DNA of 64,000 bases. It comes from Hydrogenophaga flava NBRC 102514 (lineage in GTDB: Bacteria > Pseudomonadota > Gammaproteobacteria > Burkholderiales > Burkholderiaceae_C). Of the stretch, positions 43,501 through 53,494 are shown in pieces. How positions within the stretch are numbered: position 1 is the first letter of the stretch; every line of letters begins with the position of its first letter. Both the position numbers and the translations under genes were made by a program. The notes under the pieces are model-generated. The model worked only from the letters and a program-made list of their open reading frames with translations, did no database searches and was not told where the DNA came from. Where the stretch lies: the NCBI RefSeq assembly GCF_001571145.1, contig NZ_BCTF01000001.1, forward strand, positions 124,001 through 188,000. Direction: 5' to 3'.

Positions 43501-43816
43501 GATGCTCAAGCACACCGGCGAATACCCCATCATCGGCGTCAACACCTTCCGCAACCCGCACGGCGACACCACGCCCGAGACCATCGAGCTGGCCCGTTCG
43601 ACCGAAGAGGAAAAGCAGTCGCAACTCGCACGGCTGGCCGATTTCCACACCCGCCACGCAGCCGAAGCCCCGGTGCAGCTGGCGCGGCTGAAGCAGGCGG
43701 TGATCGAGAACAAGAACGTGTTCGAGGTGCTGATGGACGCGGTGCGCTGCTGTTCGCTGGGCCAGATCACCAGCGCCCTGTTCGAGGTGGGTGGCCAGTA
43801 CCGGCGGAACATGTGA
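40523..43816 (+). CDS. icmF: fused isobutyryl-CoA mutase (IcmF)
   Basis: A 1097-residue three-part enzyme. The N-terminal cobalamin-binding domain has [10 protein letters not shown] with the lower-ligand His32, and the GGGGGV loop at about 107. A central G-protein chaperone domain (about 205-400) has Walker [13 protein letters not shown] (209-220) and the NKFDRKG specificity loop. The C-terminal mutase barrel includes [29 protein letters not shown] and [17 protein letters not shown]. This order is specific to IcmF, which interconverts isobutyryl-CoA and n-butyryl-CoA (also isovaleryl/pivalyl-CoA) with GTP-driven cofactor loading. It links branched-chain and straight-chain acyl-CoA pools. Confidence 0.95.
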   Translation: MTDLSADFKALASYRPTNKVRFVTAARLFDGHDAAINIMRRILQGMGAEVIHLGHNRSVDDVVTAALQEDVQGIAISSYQGGHVEYFKYMVDLLKQRGGEHIQVFGGGGGVIVPAEIRELHSYGVGRIYSPEDGQKMGLQGMIGEMVMRCDRDISAYAPKAIDAIQGHGEMNWRALAQLITALENGKADAAMVDAVRAAAAGKTVPVLGITGTGGAGKSSLTDELIRRIRLDQDDALRVAVISIDPSRRKSGGALLGDRIRMNAITPWQKGPRIYMRSLATRDTSSEISAALPDVVAACKVAGFDLIIVETSGIGQGDAAIVPHVDIPMYVMTPEFGAASQLEKIDMLDFAEFVAINKFDRKGAADALRDVAKQVQRNREAFTVMPDQMPVFGTMAARFNDDGVTALYQALKARLIEKGLKLSDGQLPLVDVRHSTNQTPIVPPARTRYLAEISDTVRGYKKRAREQAKLAREIQQLRAAARMLTETKPDKPKAAEAAIDLAQTRELQQDPAARKLLTQWPDMQKAYAGDEYVVKIRDKEIRTALTTKSLSGTTIRKVALPQYEDHGEILKWLMLDNVPGSFPYTSGTFAFKREGEDPTRMFAGEGDPFRTNRRFKLVSEGMPAKRLSTAFDSVTLYGNDPDLRPDIYGKVGNSGVNVATLDDMKVLYSGFDLCNPTTSVSMTINGPAPSILAMFMNTAIDQNLEKFKAENGREPTDTEAAKIREWVLANVRGTVQADILKEDQGQNTCIFSTEFSLKVMGDIAEYFVHHDVRNFYSVSISGYHIAEAGANPISQLAFTLSNGFTFVEAYLARGMHIDDFAPNLSFFFSNGMDPEYTVLGRVARRIWAVAMKEKYGANERSQKLKYHIQTSGRSLHAQEIQFNDIRTTLQALIAIYDNCNSLHTNAFDEAITTPTEDSVRRAMAIQLIINREWGLAKNENPNQGSFIIDELTELVEEAVLAEFEKIAERGGVLGAMETGYQRSKIQEESMHYEMLKHTGEYPIIGVNTFRNPHGDTTPETIELARSTEEEKQSQLARLADFHTRHAAEAPVQLARLKQAVIENKNVFEVLMDAVRCCSLGQITSALFEVGGQYRRNM

Positions 43817-43886
43817 GCCCCCGCCCGGCCCCGGGTTGCTAGACTCCATGACCCACATGGGTCCACGCACAGCAGCCCACCTCTTC

Positions 43887-46800
43887 ATGGCCTTACCCAG
43901 CGAGCCCACCACCCCGTTCAGCGGCGACACCCGACCTTGGGGGCTGGTCGCGCTGGTGCTCGTGTCCATCGGCCTGCTGGTCGCACTGGCCACCGTCCTG
44001 CTGATGGCCCAGCGGGACGCGGCACTGGACCTCGCCCAGGCCCGGGCGCAGCGGGAGGTCCGGCGCCTGGCCTCAGAGCTCGACCAGTCCTTCCGGCTGG
44101 GTCGCGCCGCCATCGAAGTCAGCCACTTCTCGCCCGGACTGCAGCCGCCCCACCTGCTGGGCGACCACCGTCTGTTGGTGGACTCGCTGAGCCTGCCGTT
44201 CGAACTGCACCGCCTGCCCCCAGGCGAACAGGCTAGCGCCATTCCCGAACGGACGTGGATGCCGGAACTCACCCGCGAGGAAGACGGGCGCTGGGTGCTG
44301 CCGTTCCTGTGGCGCCAGCCGGGGCCCGGTGCCCTTGCAACCTACGAGCTGTGGCTGCCCCGCGACGCCGTTCTGGCGCGCTTCGAATCCGAAGGCCTGC
44401 CCGAGGGCGGCAGCATGAGCCTGTTCCGGCTGGAGCCCGACGGGGCGACCACCGTGCTGGTGCGCCACCCGCTGGTGGCCGAGGAACAGGGGCGCAGCTT
44501 CCGCGGCCACCTCGCCTCCGCGCTGGACCACCAGGCCGCCGGTGTGTTCCAGGCCGAGGCCATGATCGACGGGGTGGAGCGCATCGTCGGTTACCAACGC
44601 CTCGGCGGCGAAGCCGACCGCCTGGTCGTGGTGTACGCCCTGTCGGTCGACAGCGTGCTGAGCAGCTGGCGGACCCTGCTGCCGCTGGCCTGGGGCCTCA
44701 CCCTGCTGGTGGCCGCGGCCATGGCCCACGGCGCCTGGCGCCTGCACCGCTCGATGCGCGCGCTGGCCCGCAGCGAGCACCACCTGCAGACCCTGACCGA
44801 TCACATGCCCGATGTGGTCGTGCGCTATGACAGCGCCTGTCGTGTGCTGTATGCCAACCCGTCGACCGAAGCGGCGACCGGATTGAAACCCGAGGCGCTG
44901 ATCGGCCACCCCATCAGCGCCCTGGGCGCCTCGCCCGACAACGAAGCGCAGTGGACCGGCTGCCTGCAAAGGGTGTTCGCCAGCGGGGAGGCCGAAACCC
45001 TCTACTTCAGCCACCTCGGCCCCAGGGGCATGCGGTTCTGGGAGTCCCAGGCCCGACTGGAACCCGCGTCGGCCGGCGAAGCCCCCACCGTCCTGGTGAT
45101 CACGCGCGACATCACAGAGCGCCACGAAGCAGAAGCCCTGCGGCACTCCGCACAGCAGCTCTTCGAGACCGCCTTCCAGGCCGCACCCGAGGCCATGTCG
45201 CTCAGCGAGTGGCACAGCGGCCGTCTGCTGCTGGTCAACGACACCTTCTGCGAGCTGTTCGGGCGCTCGCGCGAACAGCTGATCGGCCAGCCCTCGGCCG
45301 GCCTGGGGCTCTGGAACACCGCCATCCGCCACCAGAGCCTGATCGATGCCCTGGAGCATGGCGAGAACGTGCGCGATGTCGAGGGCAGCAGCCACCGCGG
45401 CGACGGCCAGCTGATCCACGTGCGCTACAGCGCCGAACGGGTGCAGCGGGACGGCGGCGACTGCCTGTTGCTGATGTTCCGCGACGTCACCCAGCTGGAA
45501 CGGGACCAGCGGGCGCTCAAGCGCAACGAGCAGCGCTTCCGGCTGGCCGCCTCGCACGGGCAGGTGTGGGAACGCGACTTCCTGCGCGACCTCATCCTGC
45601 CCAGCGACGAGTTCTTCCTGAACCTGGGGTACCAGCCTCCCGCGCAAGAGCAGATGGAGCAGGTCGTCTCAGGGCTGATCCATCCGGAGGACCGCCGCCG
45701 CGTGCGCGAGGCCCTGCGCCGTTTCCTCCGGGGCGAGGCCGATTTCCGCATCGAGTTCCGCGCCTTCGACGCCCAGGGTCGGTTGCGCTGGTTCGACACC
45801 CGGGGCAGCGGCCTTCGTAACGCCATGGGCCGCGTGACCTACATGGCGGGCACCACCTTCGAGATCACCGACCGCAAGGCGCTGGAAGAAGCACAGCGAC
45901 AGACCCTCAAACACCTGGACACGGTGGCCAATGCCTCGGCCGGGCTGGCCTGGACCGTGGACGACCAGAAGCACCCGGACTGGCTCAACCAGGCCTGGCT
46001 CGACTTCACCGGCCGCGACCTGGCCACCGAATGCGACACCTTCTGGCTGGAAGACCTGCATCCGCAGGACCAGGACCGCTGCGAGAAGATCTTCAACGAG
46101 AACTTTGATGCGCGCCGGCCCTACAGCATGGAGTACCGCCTGCGCCGCCACGACGGCGAGTTCCGCTGGGTGCACGAACAGGCCCGACCCCGCTACGACG
46201 CCGACCAGCGTTTCGTCGGCTACGTCGGCTCCTGCCTGGACGTGACCGATCTGCGGGAGGCCGAGGCCACCGCACGCGAGCGCGACGCCACCCTCAAGCA
46301 GGTCTTCGACGTGCTCAAGGACATGCTGTTTGTGGTGGACGAACAGGCCCGCTTCGTGTTCTACCAGGCGGGCTCCGAACAGCTCTATCGGCGGCCCGAG
46401 GAGTTCCTGGGGCGCACCATCCGCGAGGTCATGCCCGCGCCGCTCGCAGCCAGCCTGCATGCGGCCATGGCCAGGGCCCGCAGCGACGGACTGCAGGAGC
46501 TGGGCTACAGCATCGAGATGGCCGATGGCCCCCACTACTTCAACGCCCGCCTGGCCTGGCTTCCAGGCGGTGACCAGTGCATGTTCCTGGTGCGCGACAT
46601 CACCGAGCAGCAGCAGGTCCAGCGGGAGCGGGAGCACATGAACGACTTTGTGCTGCTGCTGTTCCGCCTGGCCAGCCGCTTCATCAACCTGCCCCTGCAG
46701 CAGATGGACCAGGCGATCCTGGAAGCGCTGGGCGATCTGGGCAGCTTCGTGGCCGCCGACCGCGCCTACCTGTTCGACTACGACTTCAAGGCCCGCACCA

Positions 46801-47918
46801 GTTCCAACACGCACGAGTGGTGCGCCGAGGGCGTTGCCTCCGAGCAGGCCCGGCTGCAGAACCTGCCGATGGACTGGGACGAAGACTGGGTGGCCGCACA
46901 CCAGCGGGGCGAGATGGTGTACCTGCCCGACGTGCAGGCCATGCCCGAAGGCCCGCTCAAGGACATCGTCAAGGCCCAGGGCATCCGCAGCCTCATGACC
47001 CTGCCCTTGACCGGACAGGAAGGCTGCCATGGCTACGTGGGCCTGGACTCGGTCCGCAGCGACCACGTCTATGCAGAGGAAGAAATCACGCTGCTCAAGC
47101 TGTTCGCGCAGATGCTGGTCAACCTGCAGGAACGCAGCCGTGCCCAGGCCCGGTTGCGCGAACTGGCCGAGCAGCTCGAAATGAAGGTGCAGGAGCGCAC
47201 CCAGCAGCTGCACGACAGCGTGCAGCGGCTGCAGGTCGTCAACCGCGAGCTGGAGTCCTTCACCTACTCGGCCTCGCACGACCTGCGCACACCGCTGCGT
47301 GGCATCGAGGGGTTCAGCGCCCTGCTGCTGGAGGAGCACGCGCAGCAGCTGGACGAGCAGGGCCGCGACTACCTGCGCCGCATCCAGCGTGCGACGCTGC
47401 ACATGTCGCGCCTGGTCAGCGACCTGCTGGCCTACTCGCGGCTGCAGCAGATGACCGAGCAGATCGGGCCGGTGGGCCTGGCCGCGTGCGTGCGGGATGT
47501 GGCAGCGCCGTTCCGCGACGAGCTCGAAACCCGCCAGGGCGTGCTGGAGATACCGGTGCCCGAAAGCCTGCACGTGCAGGCCGACGCCAAGGGCCTGGCC
47601 ATCGTGCTGCGCAACCTGATCGACAACGCGCTGAAGTTCACGCCGGCGGGCCAGGCGCCGCGCATCCGCATCGGGGCGCAGACCCGCGGCGACCGGGTGC
47701 TGCTGAGCGTGACCGACCAGGGCATCGGTTTCGACATGAAGCACCACGACCGCATCTTCGGCATGTTCCAGCGCCTGCACCGTCAGGACCAGATTCCGGG
47801 CACCGGCATCGGGCTGGCCCTGGTGCTCAAGGCCGTGGAACGCATGGGCGGGACGATCCGCGCCGAGAGCGCGCCCGGTCAGGGCGCGCGCTTCGAGATC
47901 GAGCTGCCCCTGGCCTGA
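43887..47918 (+). CDS. multi-PAS/GAF sensor histidine kinase
   Basis: A protein of about 1343 residues. The start is uncertain: ATG 43887 (MALPSEPTTP) is chosen because TAGACT, a possible -10, lies just upstream, but ATG 43848 is also in frame. Two transmembrane helices (about 16-38 and 265-288) flank a periplasmic region. Four to five PAS/PAC units follow, several ending in a DIT/DVT-x-R/L motif such as VITRDITERHEA, then a GAF domain (about 940-1085), a coiled coil, and a kinase core with FTYSASHDLRTPLRG and GTGIGLALVLK. No receiver domain. It is a phytochrome-like, Cph1/Bph-class kinase in its core but lacks a chromophore region. No cognate regulator is adjacent; the signal is unknown. Confidence 0.92.
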   Translation: MALPSEPTTPFSGDTRPWGLVALVLVSIGLLVALATVLLMAQRDAALDLAQARAQREVRRLASELDQSFRLGRAAIEVSHFSPGLQPPHLLGDHRLLVDSLSLPFELHRLPPGEQASAIPERTWMPELTREEDGRWVLPFLWRQPGPGALATYELWLPRDAVLARFESEGLPEGGSMSLFRLEPDGATTVLVRHPLVAEEQGRSFRGHLASALDHQAAGVFQAEAMIDGVERIVGYQRLGGEADRLVVVYALSVDSVLSSWRTLLPLAWGLTLLVAAAMAHGAWRLHRSMRALARSEHHLQTLTDHMPDVVVRYDSACRVLYANPSTEAATGLKPEALIGHPISALGASPDNEAQWTGCLQRVFASGEAETLYFSHLGPRGMRFWESQARLEPASAGEAPTVLVITRDITERHEAEALRHSAQQLFETAFQAAPEAMSLSEWHSGRLLLVNDTFCELFGRSREQLIGQPSAGLGLWNTAIRHQSLIDALEHGENVRDVEGSSHRGDGQLIHVRYSAERVQRDGGDCLLLMFRDVTQLERDQRALKRNEQRFRLAASHGQVWERDFLRDLILPSDEFFLNLGYQPPAQEQMEQVVSGLIHPEDRRRVREALRRFLRGEADFRIEFRAFDAQGRLRWFDTRGSGLRNAMGRVTYMAGTTFEITDRKALEEAQRQTLKHLDTVANASAGLAWTVDDQKHPDWLNQAWLDFTGRDLATECDTFWLEDLHPQDQDRCEKIFNENFDARRPYSMEYRLRRHDGEFRWVHEQARPRYDADQRFVGYVGSCLDVTDLREAEATARERDATLKQVFDVLKDMLFVVDEQARFVFYQAGSEQLYRRPEEFLGRTIREVMPAPLAASLHAAMARARSDGLQELGYSIEMADGPHYFNARLAWLPGGDQCMFLVRDITEQQQVQREREHMNDFVLLLFRLASRFINLPLQQMDQAILEALGDLGSFVAADRAYLFDYDFKARTSSNTHEWCAEGVASEQARLQNLPMDWDEDWVAAHQRGEMVYLPDVQAMPEGPLKDIVKAQGIRSLMTLPLTGQEGCHGYVGLDSVRSDHVYAEEEITLLKLFAQMLVNLQERSRAQARLRELAEQLEMKVQERTQQLHDSVQRLQVVNRELESFTYSASHDLRTPLRGIEGFSALLLEEHAQQLDEQGRDYLRRIQRATLHMSRLVSDLLAYSRLQQMTEQIGPVGLAACVRDVAAPFRDELETRQGVLEIPVPESLHVQADAKGLAIVLRNLIDNALKFTPAGQAPRIRIGAQTRGDRVLLSVTDQGIGFDMKHHDRIFGMFQRLHRQDQIPGTGIGLALVLKAVERMGGTIRAESAPGQGARFEIELPLA

Positions 47919-47934
47919 ATGCGGGAAAGCCTGC

Positions 47935-47962
47935 TTGAACGTCCCGCCGCCGTTCCTACACT
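47935..47962 (+). promoter_or_regulatory. candidate sigma-70 promoter of the arginase gene
   Basis: TTGAAC (47935-47940), a 16-bp spacer, then TACACT (47957-47962). The predicted transcription start would be about 20 bp before the arginase ATG at 47990. This is the best-looking -35/-10 pair in the window. Confidence 0.55.
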
Positions 47963-47989
47963 GACCCGTCTTCCACCAACGAACCGACC

Positions 47990-48919
47990 ATGAACCTTCC
48001 CGTCAGCCTCATCGGCGTTCCCACCGACATCGGCGCCGGCGCGCGCGGCGCCTCCATGGGACCCGAGGCCTTGCGCGTGGCCGGCCTGCAGGCGGTGCTG
48101 GAAAGCCACGGCCTGCAGGTGATCGACCGCGGCAATCTGGGCGGCCCCTCCAACCCCTGGCAACCGCCGGTCGACGGCTACCGCCACCTGCCCGAAGTGG
48201 TGGCCTGGAACACCGCGCTGCACGACGCGGTACACGCCGAACTCGCCCAGGGCCGCCTGCCCATCGTGCTGGGGGGTGACCACTGCCTGGGGATTGGTTC
48301 CATCAGCGCGGTGGCCCGCCACTGCCGCGAAACGGGCAAGCAGCTCCGCGTGCTCTGGCTGGACGCGCACGCCGACTTCAACACCGCCGAACTCACCCCA
48401 AGCGGCAACATCCACGGGATGCCGGTGGCCTGCCTGTGCGGCCACGGCCCGGCGGTGCTCACCGGCATCGGTGGCCACACGCCGGCCATTGCGCCGGACG
48501 TGGTGCGGCAGATCGGCATCCGCAGCGTGGACCCGGGCGAGAAGCGCTTCGTGCACGAGGTGGGGCTGGAGGTTTTCGACATGCGCTACATCGACGAGAT
48601 GGGCATGCGCCACACCATGGAACAGGCGCTGATGGGGCTGGACGAGAACACCCACCTGCATGTGAGCTTCGACGTGGACTTCCTGGACCCCGAGATCGCG
48701 CCCGGCGTGGGCACCACCGTGCCCGGCGGCCCCACCTACCGCGAGGCCCAGCTGTGCATGGAAATGATCGCCGACACCGGACGGCTCGCCTCGCTGGACG
48801 TGATGGAACTCAACCCGGCGCTGGACCTGCGCAACCGCACGGCCGAGCTGGCGGTGGACCTGATCGAGAGCCTGTTCGGCAAGTCCACGCTGATGCGGAA
48901 GAGCTCACCGCAAGCCTGA
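47990..48919 (+). CDS. rocF: arginase
   Basis: A 309-residue ureohydrolase that splits arginine into ornithine and urea using two Mn ions. All three metal motifs are intact: GGDHCLGIG, LDAHADFNT and SFDVDFLDPEIAPG. The start MNLPVSLIGVPTDIGAG and length agree with bacterial arginases rather than agmatinases. It stands alone between the large kinase and the subtilase. With argB 30 kb away it covers the opposite, catabolic direction of arginine metabolism. Confidence 0.95.
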   Translation: MNLPVSLIGVPTDIGAGARGASMGPEALRVAGLQAVLESHGLQVIDRGNLGGPSNPWQPPVDGYRHLPEVVAWNTALHDAVHAELAQGRLPIVLGGDHCLGIGSISAVARHCRETGKQLRVLWLDAHADFNTAELTPSGNIHGMPVACLCGHGPAVLTGIGGHTPAIAPDVVRQIGIRSVDPGEKRFVHEVGLEVFDMRYIDEMGMRHTMEQALMGLDENTHLHVSFDVDFLDPEIAPGVGTTVPGGPTYREAQLCMEMIADTGRLASLDVMELNPALDLRNRTAELAVDLIESLFGKSTLMRKSSPQA

Positions 48920-49030
48920 ACCACCGAGCCGAACAGCACCAGCCTCAAGTTCTGGCACCGAAAGCCGATAGAGCAAGATCAGCCCGGCTTGTACCCCCCG
49001 ACGGAGGACCGTGGCGGTCATAGGTCTTTC

Positions 49031-51379
49031 ATGGTTTTGCGTGTGTCTGTTCGCGTGGGTGGTGCGTTGCTGGCTGGTGTCCTGGGTATGGGCTCACTGC
49101 ACGCTCAACCCCAACCTTCGGAACAGCTGGACCGGCTGGCGGCCATCACCGCAGCACAGGGCCAGGCACGGGTCATCATCGGTCTCAAAGTCAGCACGCC
49201 CAGGTCCGAATCCACGTCAGCGTTGCCCACCGCCAGCAAGCGGCTGCGTGTGGCGCAGGCGCAGAAGACCCTGGAAGTCAGCTACTTCCGTGGCAGCAAC
49301 GCCAAAATCCTCAGCACCTTCAGTTTGCAGCCCCACCTCGCAGCCGAGGTGGATGCCAACACGCTGGCCCGCCTGATGGCGTCGCCTCTGGTCGCCTCGA
49401 TCGAGGAAGATGTGGCGATGCCGCTGGCCCTGGCCGAGAGCACGGCCATGATCGGCGCACCCACGGCATGGGCCTCGGGCGCCACGGGCGCAGGCCAGAC
49501 CGTGGCGGTGCTGGACACTGGTGTCGACAAGTCCCACCCTATGCTGGCGGGCGCGGTGGTGTCCGAGGCCTGCTACTCGTCCACCACCACGCAATCGAAG
49601 TCGCTGTGTCCCGGCGGCGTGCCGGCCAGCACGTCGTCGGGTGCCGGCGTGCACTGTGCCACCTCCATCAACGGCTGCAGCCACGGCACCCACGTGGCCG
49701 GCATCGTGGCCGGACGCAGCGATGCAGCAGGTGGCCGAGGGGTGGCGCCGGGCGCCAACCTGCTCTCGATCCAGGTGTTCAGCTTCTTCCCCGCCTCCAA
49801 CGCGGTTATGTCCTACACCAGCGACCAGATCAAGGCGCTGGAACGGGTCTATCTGCTCAAGGACACACTCAATATCGCTGCCGTCAACATGAGTCTCGGG
49901 GCTGGCCAGTACAGCAGCACCTGTGACTCACAGCATGTGGCCCTGAAGGCGGCCATCGACAACCTGCGCGCGGCTGGCGTCGCGACGGTCATTGCCAGCG
50001 GCAACAGCGGCTACAAGAGCGCCATGTCTGCGCCGGCCTGCATTTCAAGTGCGATCAGCGTGGCCGCCCACTGCGACGCGGGACCTGACGGCAGTGCGTG
50101 TGGCACGGGGGTCGGCGGCATCGCGTCATATTCAAACGTCGCCTCCTTCGTGTCGCTGGTGGCGCCTGGGAGCTACATCCGCTCGGCGGTGCCGGGCGGC
50201 GGCTATGCCCTGTACAACGGCACCTCGATGGCGGCTCCTCATGTGGCAGGGGCCTGGGCCCAACTTAGGCAGCTTCAGCCCGCCATTTCTGTCGCCGACG
50301 GGCTGAGCACGCTCAAGGTGCAAGGGTTGGTGGTGAACGACACCCGACCAGGAGGCTCCGTTTCGGGACTCAAGCGCCTGCAGACCGGCGCCCTCACCGC
50401 CACGCCCCGCACGCTGACAACCACGCGCAGCGGTACCGGATCCGGCATCGTGTCATCCTCGCCTGCGGGCGTGCTGTGCGGCGGTGACTGCAGCGAGACT
50501 TTCGCCGACAACACCACCGTGACCCTCACCGCCACGCCTTCTGCGGGATCCACCTTTGGCGGGTGGTCTGGGGCCTGCAGCGGAAGTGGCGCGTGCACCC
50601 TGAGCATGAGCGAAGCCAGACAGGTGGATGCCCAGTTCCAGGCTGGCTCGTACACCCTGTCCGTCTCCCGCAGCGGCAACGCGACGGGCAGCGTCACCGC
50701 CTCATCGGGGGGCATCTCCTGCGGCAGCGTCTGCAGTGCGACCTACATGGGTGGCAGCACGGTGTCGCTCACGGCCACTCCCGGCCCCAACGCGCGCTTT
50801 GCGGGCTGGAGCGGCGCCTGCGCCGGCACGGGCAGCTGTGTCGTGAGCATGGTGGGCGCCCGCAGCGTCGTCGCAACGTTCAGTGCCACGCGACACACCC
50901 TGTCCATAGGACGCGCGGGCAATGGCTCGGGAGTCGTCACTGGCAAACCAGGCGGCATCGCCTGCGGTGCTGCATGCGCCACGCTGCAGCCCGTGGCCAG
51001 CACCATCACCCTGACGGCCAAAGCCTCCAGTGGATCGAGGTTCATGGGCTGGACCGGTGCCTGCCGTGGCGCCGGGACCTGCAAGGTGAAACTGTCGGCC
51101 GACGTCGCCGTCGGAGCCGTCTTCGAGAAGATCCCCTATGTCCTGAGCTATGTGCGCGCCGGCAGCGGCAGCGGCCTTGTCGCCATCACCCCCGCAGGTC
51201 AGGTGTGCGCCAACTCTTGCAAACAGACCTTGCTCAGCGGCACCACCGTGGTGCTCAGCGCGACACCAGCGGCGGGCTCGACATTCGTGGGCTGGGCGGG
51301 GGCCTGCCGCGGAACCGGGCCCTGCACCATCACGGTAAGGGCGGCGACCACGGTTGCGGCGAACTTCCGCCGCCAGTAG
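49031..51379 (+). CDS. secreted subtilisin-like (S8) serine protease with four C-terminal repeats
   Basis: A 782-residue exported protease from the ATG at 49031 (signal peptide LRVSVRVGGALLAGVLGMGS ... HAQP); a TTG at 48989 is a weaker start. A propeptide-like region (about 30-145) precedes the S8 domain with the complete triad: Asp162 (VLDTGVDKSHP), His218 (HGTHVAG) and Ser399 (NGTSMAAPHVAGA). From residue about 460 to the end come four 81-residue repeats of the divergent InlB B-repeat type, each with four cysteines. It has no membrane anchor or type IX-like tail, so it is probably released or held by the repeats. ABM and GMC genes lie convergent downstream. Confidence 0.93.
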   Translation: MVLRVSVRVGGALLAGVLGMGSLHAQPQPSEQLDRLAAITAAQGQARVIIGLKVSTPRSESTSALPTASKRLRVAQAQKTLEVSYFRGSNAKILSTFSLQPHLAAEVDANTLARLMASPLVASIEEDVAMPLALAESTAMIGAPTAWASGATGAGQTVAVLDTGVDKSHPMLAGAVVSEACYSSTTTQSKSLCPGGVPASTSSGAGVHCATSINGCSHGTHVAGIVAGRSDAAGGRGVAPGANLLSIQVFSFFPASNAVMSYTSDQIKALERVYLLKDTLNIAAVNMSLGAGQYSSTCDSQHVALKAAIDNLRAAGVATVIASGNSGYKSAMSAPACISSAISVAAHCDAGPDGSACGTGVGGIASYSNVASFVSLVAPGSYIRSAVPGGGYALYNGTSMAAPHVAGAWAQLRQLQPAISVADGLSTLKVQGLVVNDTRPGGSVSGLKRLQTGALTATPRTLTTTRSGTGSGIVSSSPAGVLCGGDCSETFADNTTVTLTATPSAGSTFGGWSGACSGSGACTLSMSEARQVDAQFQAGSYTLSVSRSGNATGSVTASSGGISCGSVCSATYMGGSTVSLTATPGPNARFAGWSGACAGTGSCVVSMVGARSVVATFSATRHTLSIGRAGNGSGVVTGKPGGIACGAACATLQPVASTITLTAKASSGSRFMGWTGACRGAGTCKVKLSADVAVGAVFEKIPYVLSYVRAGSGSGLVAITPAGQVCANSCKQTLLSGTTVVLSATPAAGSTFVGWAGACRGTGPCTITVRAATTVAANFRRQ
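50408..51379 (+). repeat. four tandem 243-bp protein-coding repeats
   Basis: Repeat units begin at 50408, 50651, 50894 and 51137, exactly 243 bp apart (81 codons; the last unit is 80 codons plus stop). The units have diverged in sequence, but all keep cysteines at unit positions 24, 28, 57 and 63 and a GW-(S/T/A)-GAC core. The constant length with diverged sequence implies selection on the fold, not recent duplication. Confidence 0.9.
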
Positions 51380-51388
51380 CCGCGGGCC

Positions 51389-51691
51389 TCATTCCGACTT
51401 GCCGACCAGCTCCAGGTGCTCGACCACCGGCGGCTGCAGGAAGAACGGGCCGACGATGGCACGCCACTCGGCGAAGGCCGGCGACTGGCGGAAACCCACG
51501 GTGTGGTCCTCCAGCGTGTCCCAGTAGATGGTCAGGATGTAACGGCCCGGGCTTTCGATGCTGCGGTTGACCTTGAAGCCCTGAAAGCCCTTGGCCTGGG
51601 CGATGACGGTGCTGGCGCCGCGCAGGACGGCGGCTTCGAAGTCGGCCGCCTTGGCGGTGTCGATGCGGATGTCGGCGTGTTCAAGAATCAT
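51389..51691 (-). CDS. antibiotic biosynthesis monooxygenase (ABM) family protein
   Basis: A 100-residue ferredoxin-like-fold ABM-domain protein: [40 protein letters not shown] and [21 protein letters not shown] are all typical. Such proteins include cofactor-free monooxygenases and haem-degrading or quinone-acting enzymes; many have no known role. It lies 16 bp downstream of the GMC oxidoreductase on the same strand, so the two probably form an operon. Confidence 0.88.
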   Translation of the reverse strand: MILEHADIRIDTAKAADFEAAVLRGASTVIAQAKGFQGFKVNRSIESPGRYILTIYWDTLEDHTVGFRQSPAFAEWRAIVGPFFLQPPVVEHLELVGKSE

Positions 51692-51707
51692 GTGGGCTCC
51701 TGGAGAC

Positions 51708-53345
51708 TCAGGCCACAGCGGCCTGGCAATCGTCGCGGATCATATCCACCGCCTTCTCAGCCATCATGACCACCGGGGCATTGGTGTTGCCGCCGACCAC
51801 GCAGGGCATGACCGACGCGTCGATAACGCGCAACCCGTCCACACCGTGCACCTTAAGCCGCGCGTCCACCACGGCGCCCGCCGCCGGGTCCGGCCCCATG
51901 CGGCAGGTGCCCACGGGGTGGTAGATGGTGTCGGCGTGGTGGCGGATGAACTGCTCGATCTGAGCATCGCTCTGCGCGTCGCGCGAGGCGGCCGATTCGA
52001 TGCCGCCATGGCGCGCCAGCGCCGGCTGCTGCAGCAATGCGCGCATGCGCTTGAAACCCTGCACCAGCCGCGCCACGTCGTCCGGATCCTGCAGGAAGGC
52101 CGGGTCGATCAGCGGGGCCACCTGCGGGTCGCTGCTGGCCAGGCGCAGCGTGCCGCGGCTCCTGGGGCGCAGCAGGCAGACGTGGCAGGAGTAACCGTGG
52201 CCGAGCACGGTCTTGCGGCCGTGGTCGACCAGCTTGCCGACCACGAAGTGCAGCTGCAGGTCGGGGATCGCCTCCTCGGGCGCGCTGCGGATGAAGCCCC
52301 CGGCCTCGGCGAAGTTGGTCGTGAGCATGCCGCTGCGGCGGCTGCGCCACTCGAACACGCCCTTGACCATGTCGGCGACGCCGCTCGGCGAAATGCCGAA
52401 CAGTGACGTCAGCCGGGGGGCGTTCACCACCATCACCACGTCGGGGTGGTCGTGCAGGTTGCCGCCCACGCCGGGCAGTTCGTGCACCGCGGCAATGCCA
52501 TGTTCCGACAGGTGCGCGGCCGGGCCAATGCCCGAGAGCATCAGCAGCTGCGGCGAACCGAAAGCGCCCGCGCTGAGCAGCACCTCGCCACCCGGGTTCA
52601 GGGCCAGGGTCTGCAGCGCCCCACGGCCGCCATCGGGCCGGTATTCGACTCCCACCGCCACGGGACGCCCGCCTCTCTGTTCCGTCACCACACGCGTGGT
52701 CAGCGCGTTCGTGATCACCCGCAGGTTGCTGCGCCCCAGGTGCGGTGTGAGGTAGGCCTTGGCGGCGCTGAAGCGTTCGCCATTCTTGTGCGTGACCTGG
52801 TAGACGCCCACGCCCTCCTGCTCGGCGCCGTTGAAGTCGGTGTTGACCGGGTAGCCCGCCTGGCGGCCGGCCTCGACGAAGTCGGGGAGCACCGGGTTGG
52901 GCGAGCGCAGGTTCATCACGTTCAACGGGCCACCGCTGCCATGCCAGTCGTCGGCGCCGCGCTCGTTGTGCTCGGCGCGCTTGAAATACGGCAGCACCTC
53001 GTTGAACGACCAGCCCGGGTTGCCCTCGGCAGCCCAGGCGTTGTAGTCGCTCGCGTGGCCGCGCGCATAAATCATCGCGTTGATGGAGCTGGAGCCGCCC
53101 AGCACCTTGCCGCGCGGCTGGTAACCCCGCCGGCCGTGCAGGCCTGGCTGCGGCACGGTGGAATAGTCCCAGCCGTTGAGCTGGTACTTGGCCATCACCG
53201 CGAGCCCGGCAGGACAGTGGATCAGCACGCTGCGGTCCGGCGGCCCGGCTTCGAGCAGCGCCACACGCACGGCCGGGTCCTCGCTCAGGCGGCCGGCCAG
53301 CACGCTGCCGGCGGATCCGCCGCCCACGACGATGTAATCGAACAT
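51708..53345 (-). CDS. GMC-family FAD oxidoreductase (choline dehydrogenase-like)
   Basis: A 545-residue flavoprotein starting [20 protein letters not shown] at 53345. The Rossmann FAD loop is at residues 6-15, the GMC signature 1 [18 protein letters not shown] lies near 80-97, and the C-terminal catalytic region includes [10 protein letters not shown] (His near 470) and [15 protein letters not shown]. It oxidises an alcohol to aldehyde. Alternatives to choline are alkanol or polyethylene-glycol type alcohols (AlkJ-like). No betaine aldehyde dehydrogenase is nearby, so a fatty- or short-chain alcohol substrate is as likely as choline. Confidence 0.92.
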   Translation of the reverse strand: MFDYIVVGGGSAGSVLAGRLSEDPAVRVALLEAGPPDRSVLIHCPAGLAVMAKYQLNGWDYSTVPQPGLHGRRGYQPRGKVLGGSSSINAMIYARGHASDYNAWAAEGNPGWSFNEVLPYFKRAEHNERGADDWHGSGGPLNVMNLRSPNPVLPDFVEAGRQAGYPVNTDFNGAEQEGVGVYQVTHKNGERFSAAKAYLTPHLGRSNLRVITNALTTRVVTEQRGGRPVAVGVEYRPDGGRGALQTLALNPGGEVLLSAGAFGSPQLLMLSGIGPAAHLSEHGIAAVHELPGVGGNLHDHPDVVMVVNAPRLTSLFGISPSGVADMVKGVFEWRSRRSGMLTTNFAEAGGFIRSAPEEAIPDLQLHFVVGKLVDHGRKTVLGHGYSCHVCLLRPRSRGTLRLASSDPQVAPLIDPAFLQDPDDVARLVQGFKRMRALLQQPALARHGGIESAASRDAQSDAQIEQFIRHHADTIYHPVGTCRMGPDPAAGAVVDARLKVHGVDGLRVIDASVMPCVVGGNTNAPVVMMAEKAVDMIRDDCQAAVA

Positions 53346-53494
53346 GAAATCTCCTGGCGTCGCGCGCCTGTCATGCCGTTGCAAGACGCTGCGCGACAAT
53401 GCGGGGCAAGGTAGCACAGGGCCTTTCGCCGCAGTAGGCTGGCCCGCCTAGAGCGCCTCCGTCTTTACCCTCATCTTCCAGGAGTGATTCCCTC

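Noticed and set aside
39512..44272. A 1586-codon open frame on the minus strand across PPK2 and IcmF
   Set aside because: Same GC-driven antisense effect. No conserved domain is visible, and the opposite strand encodes two well-recognised enzymes.
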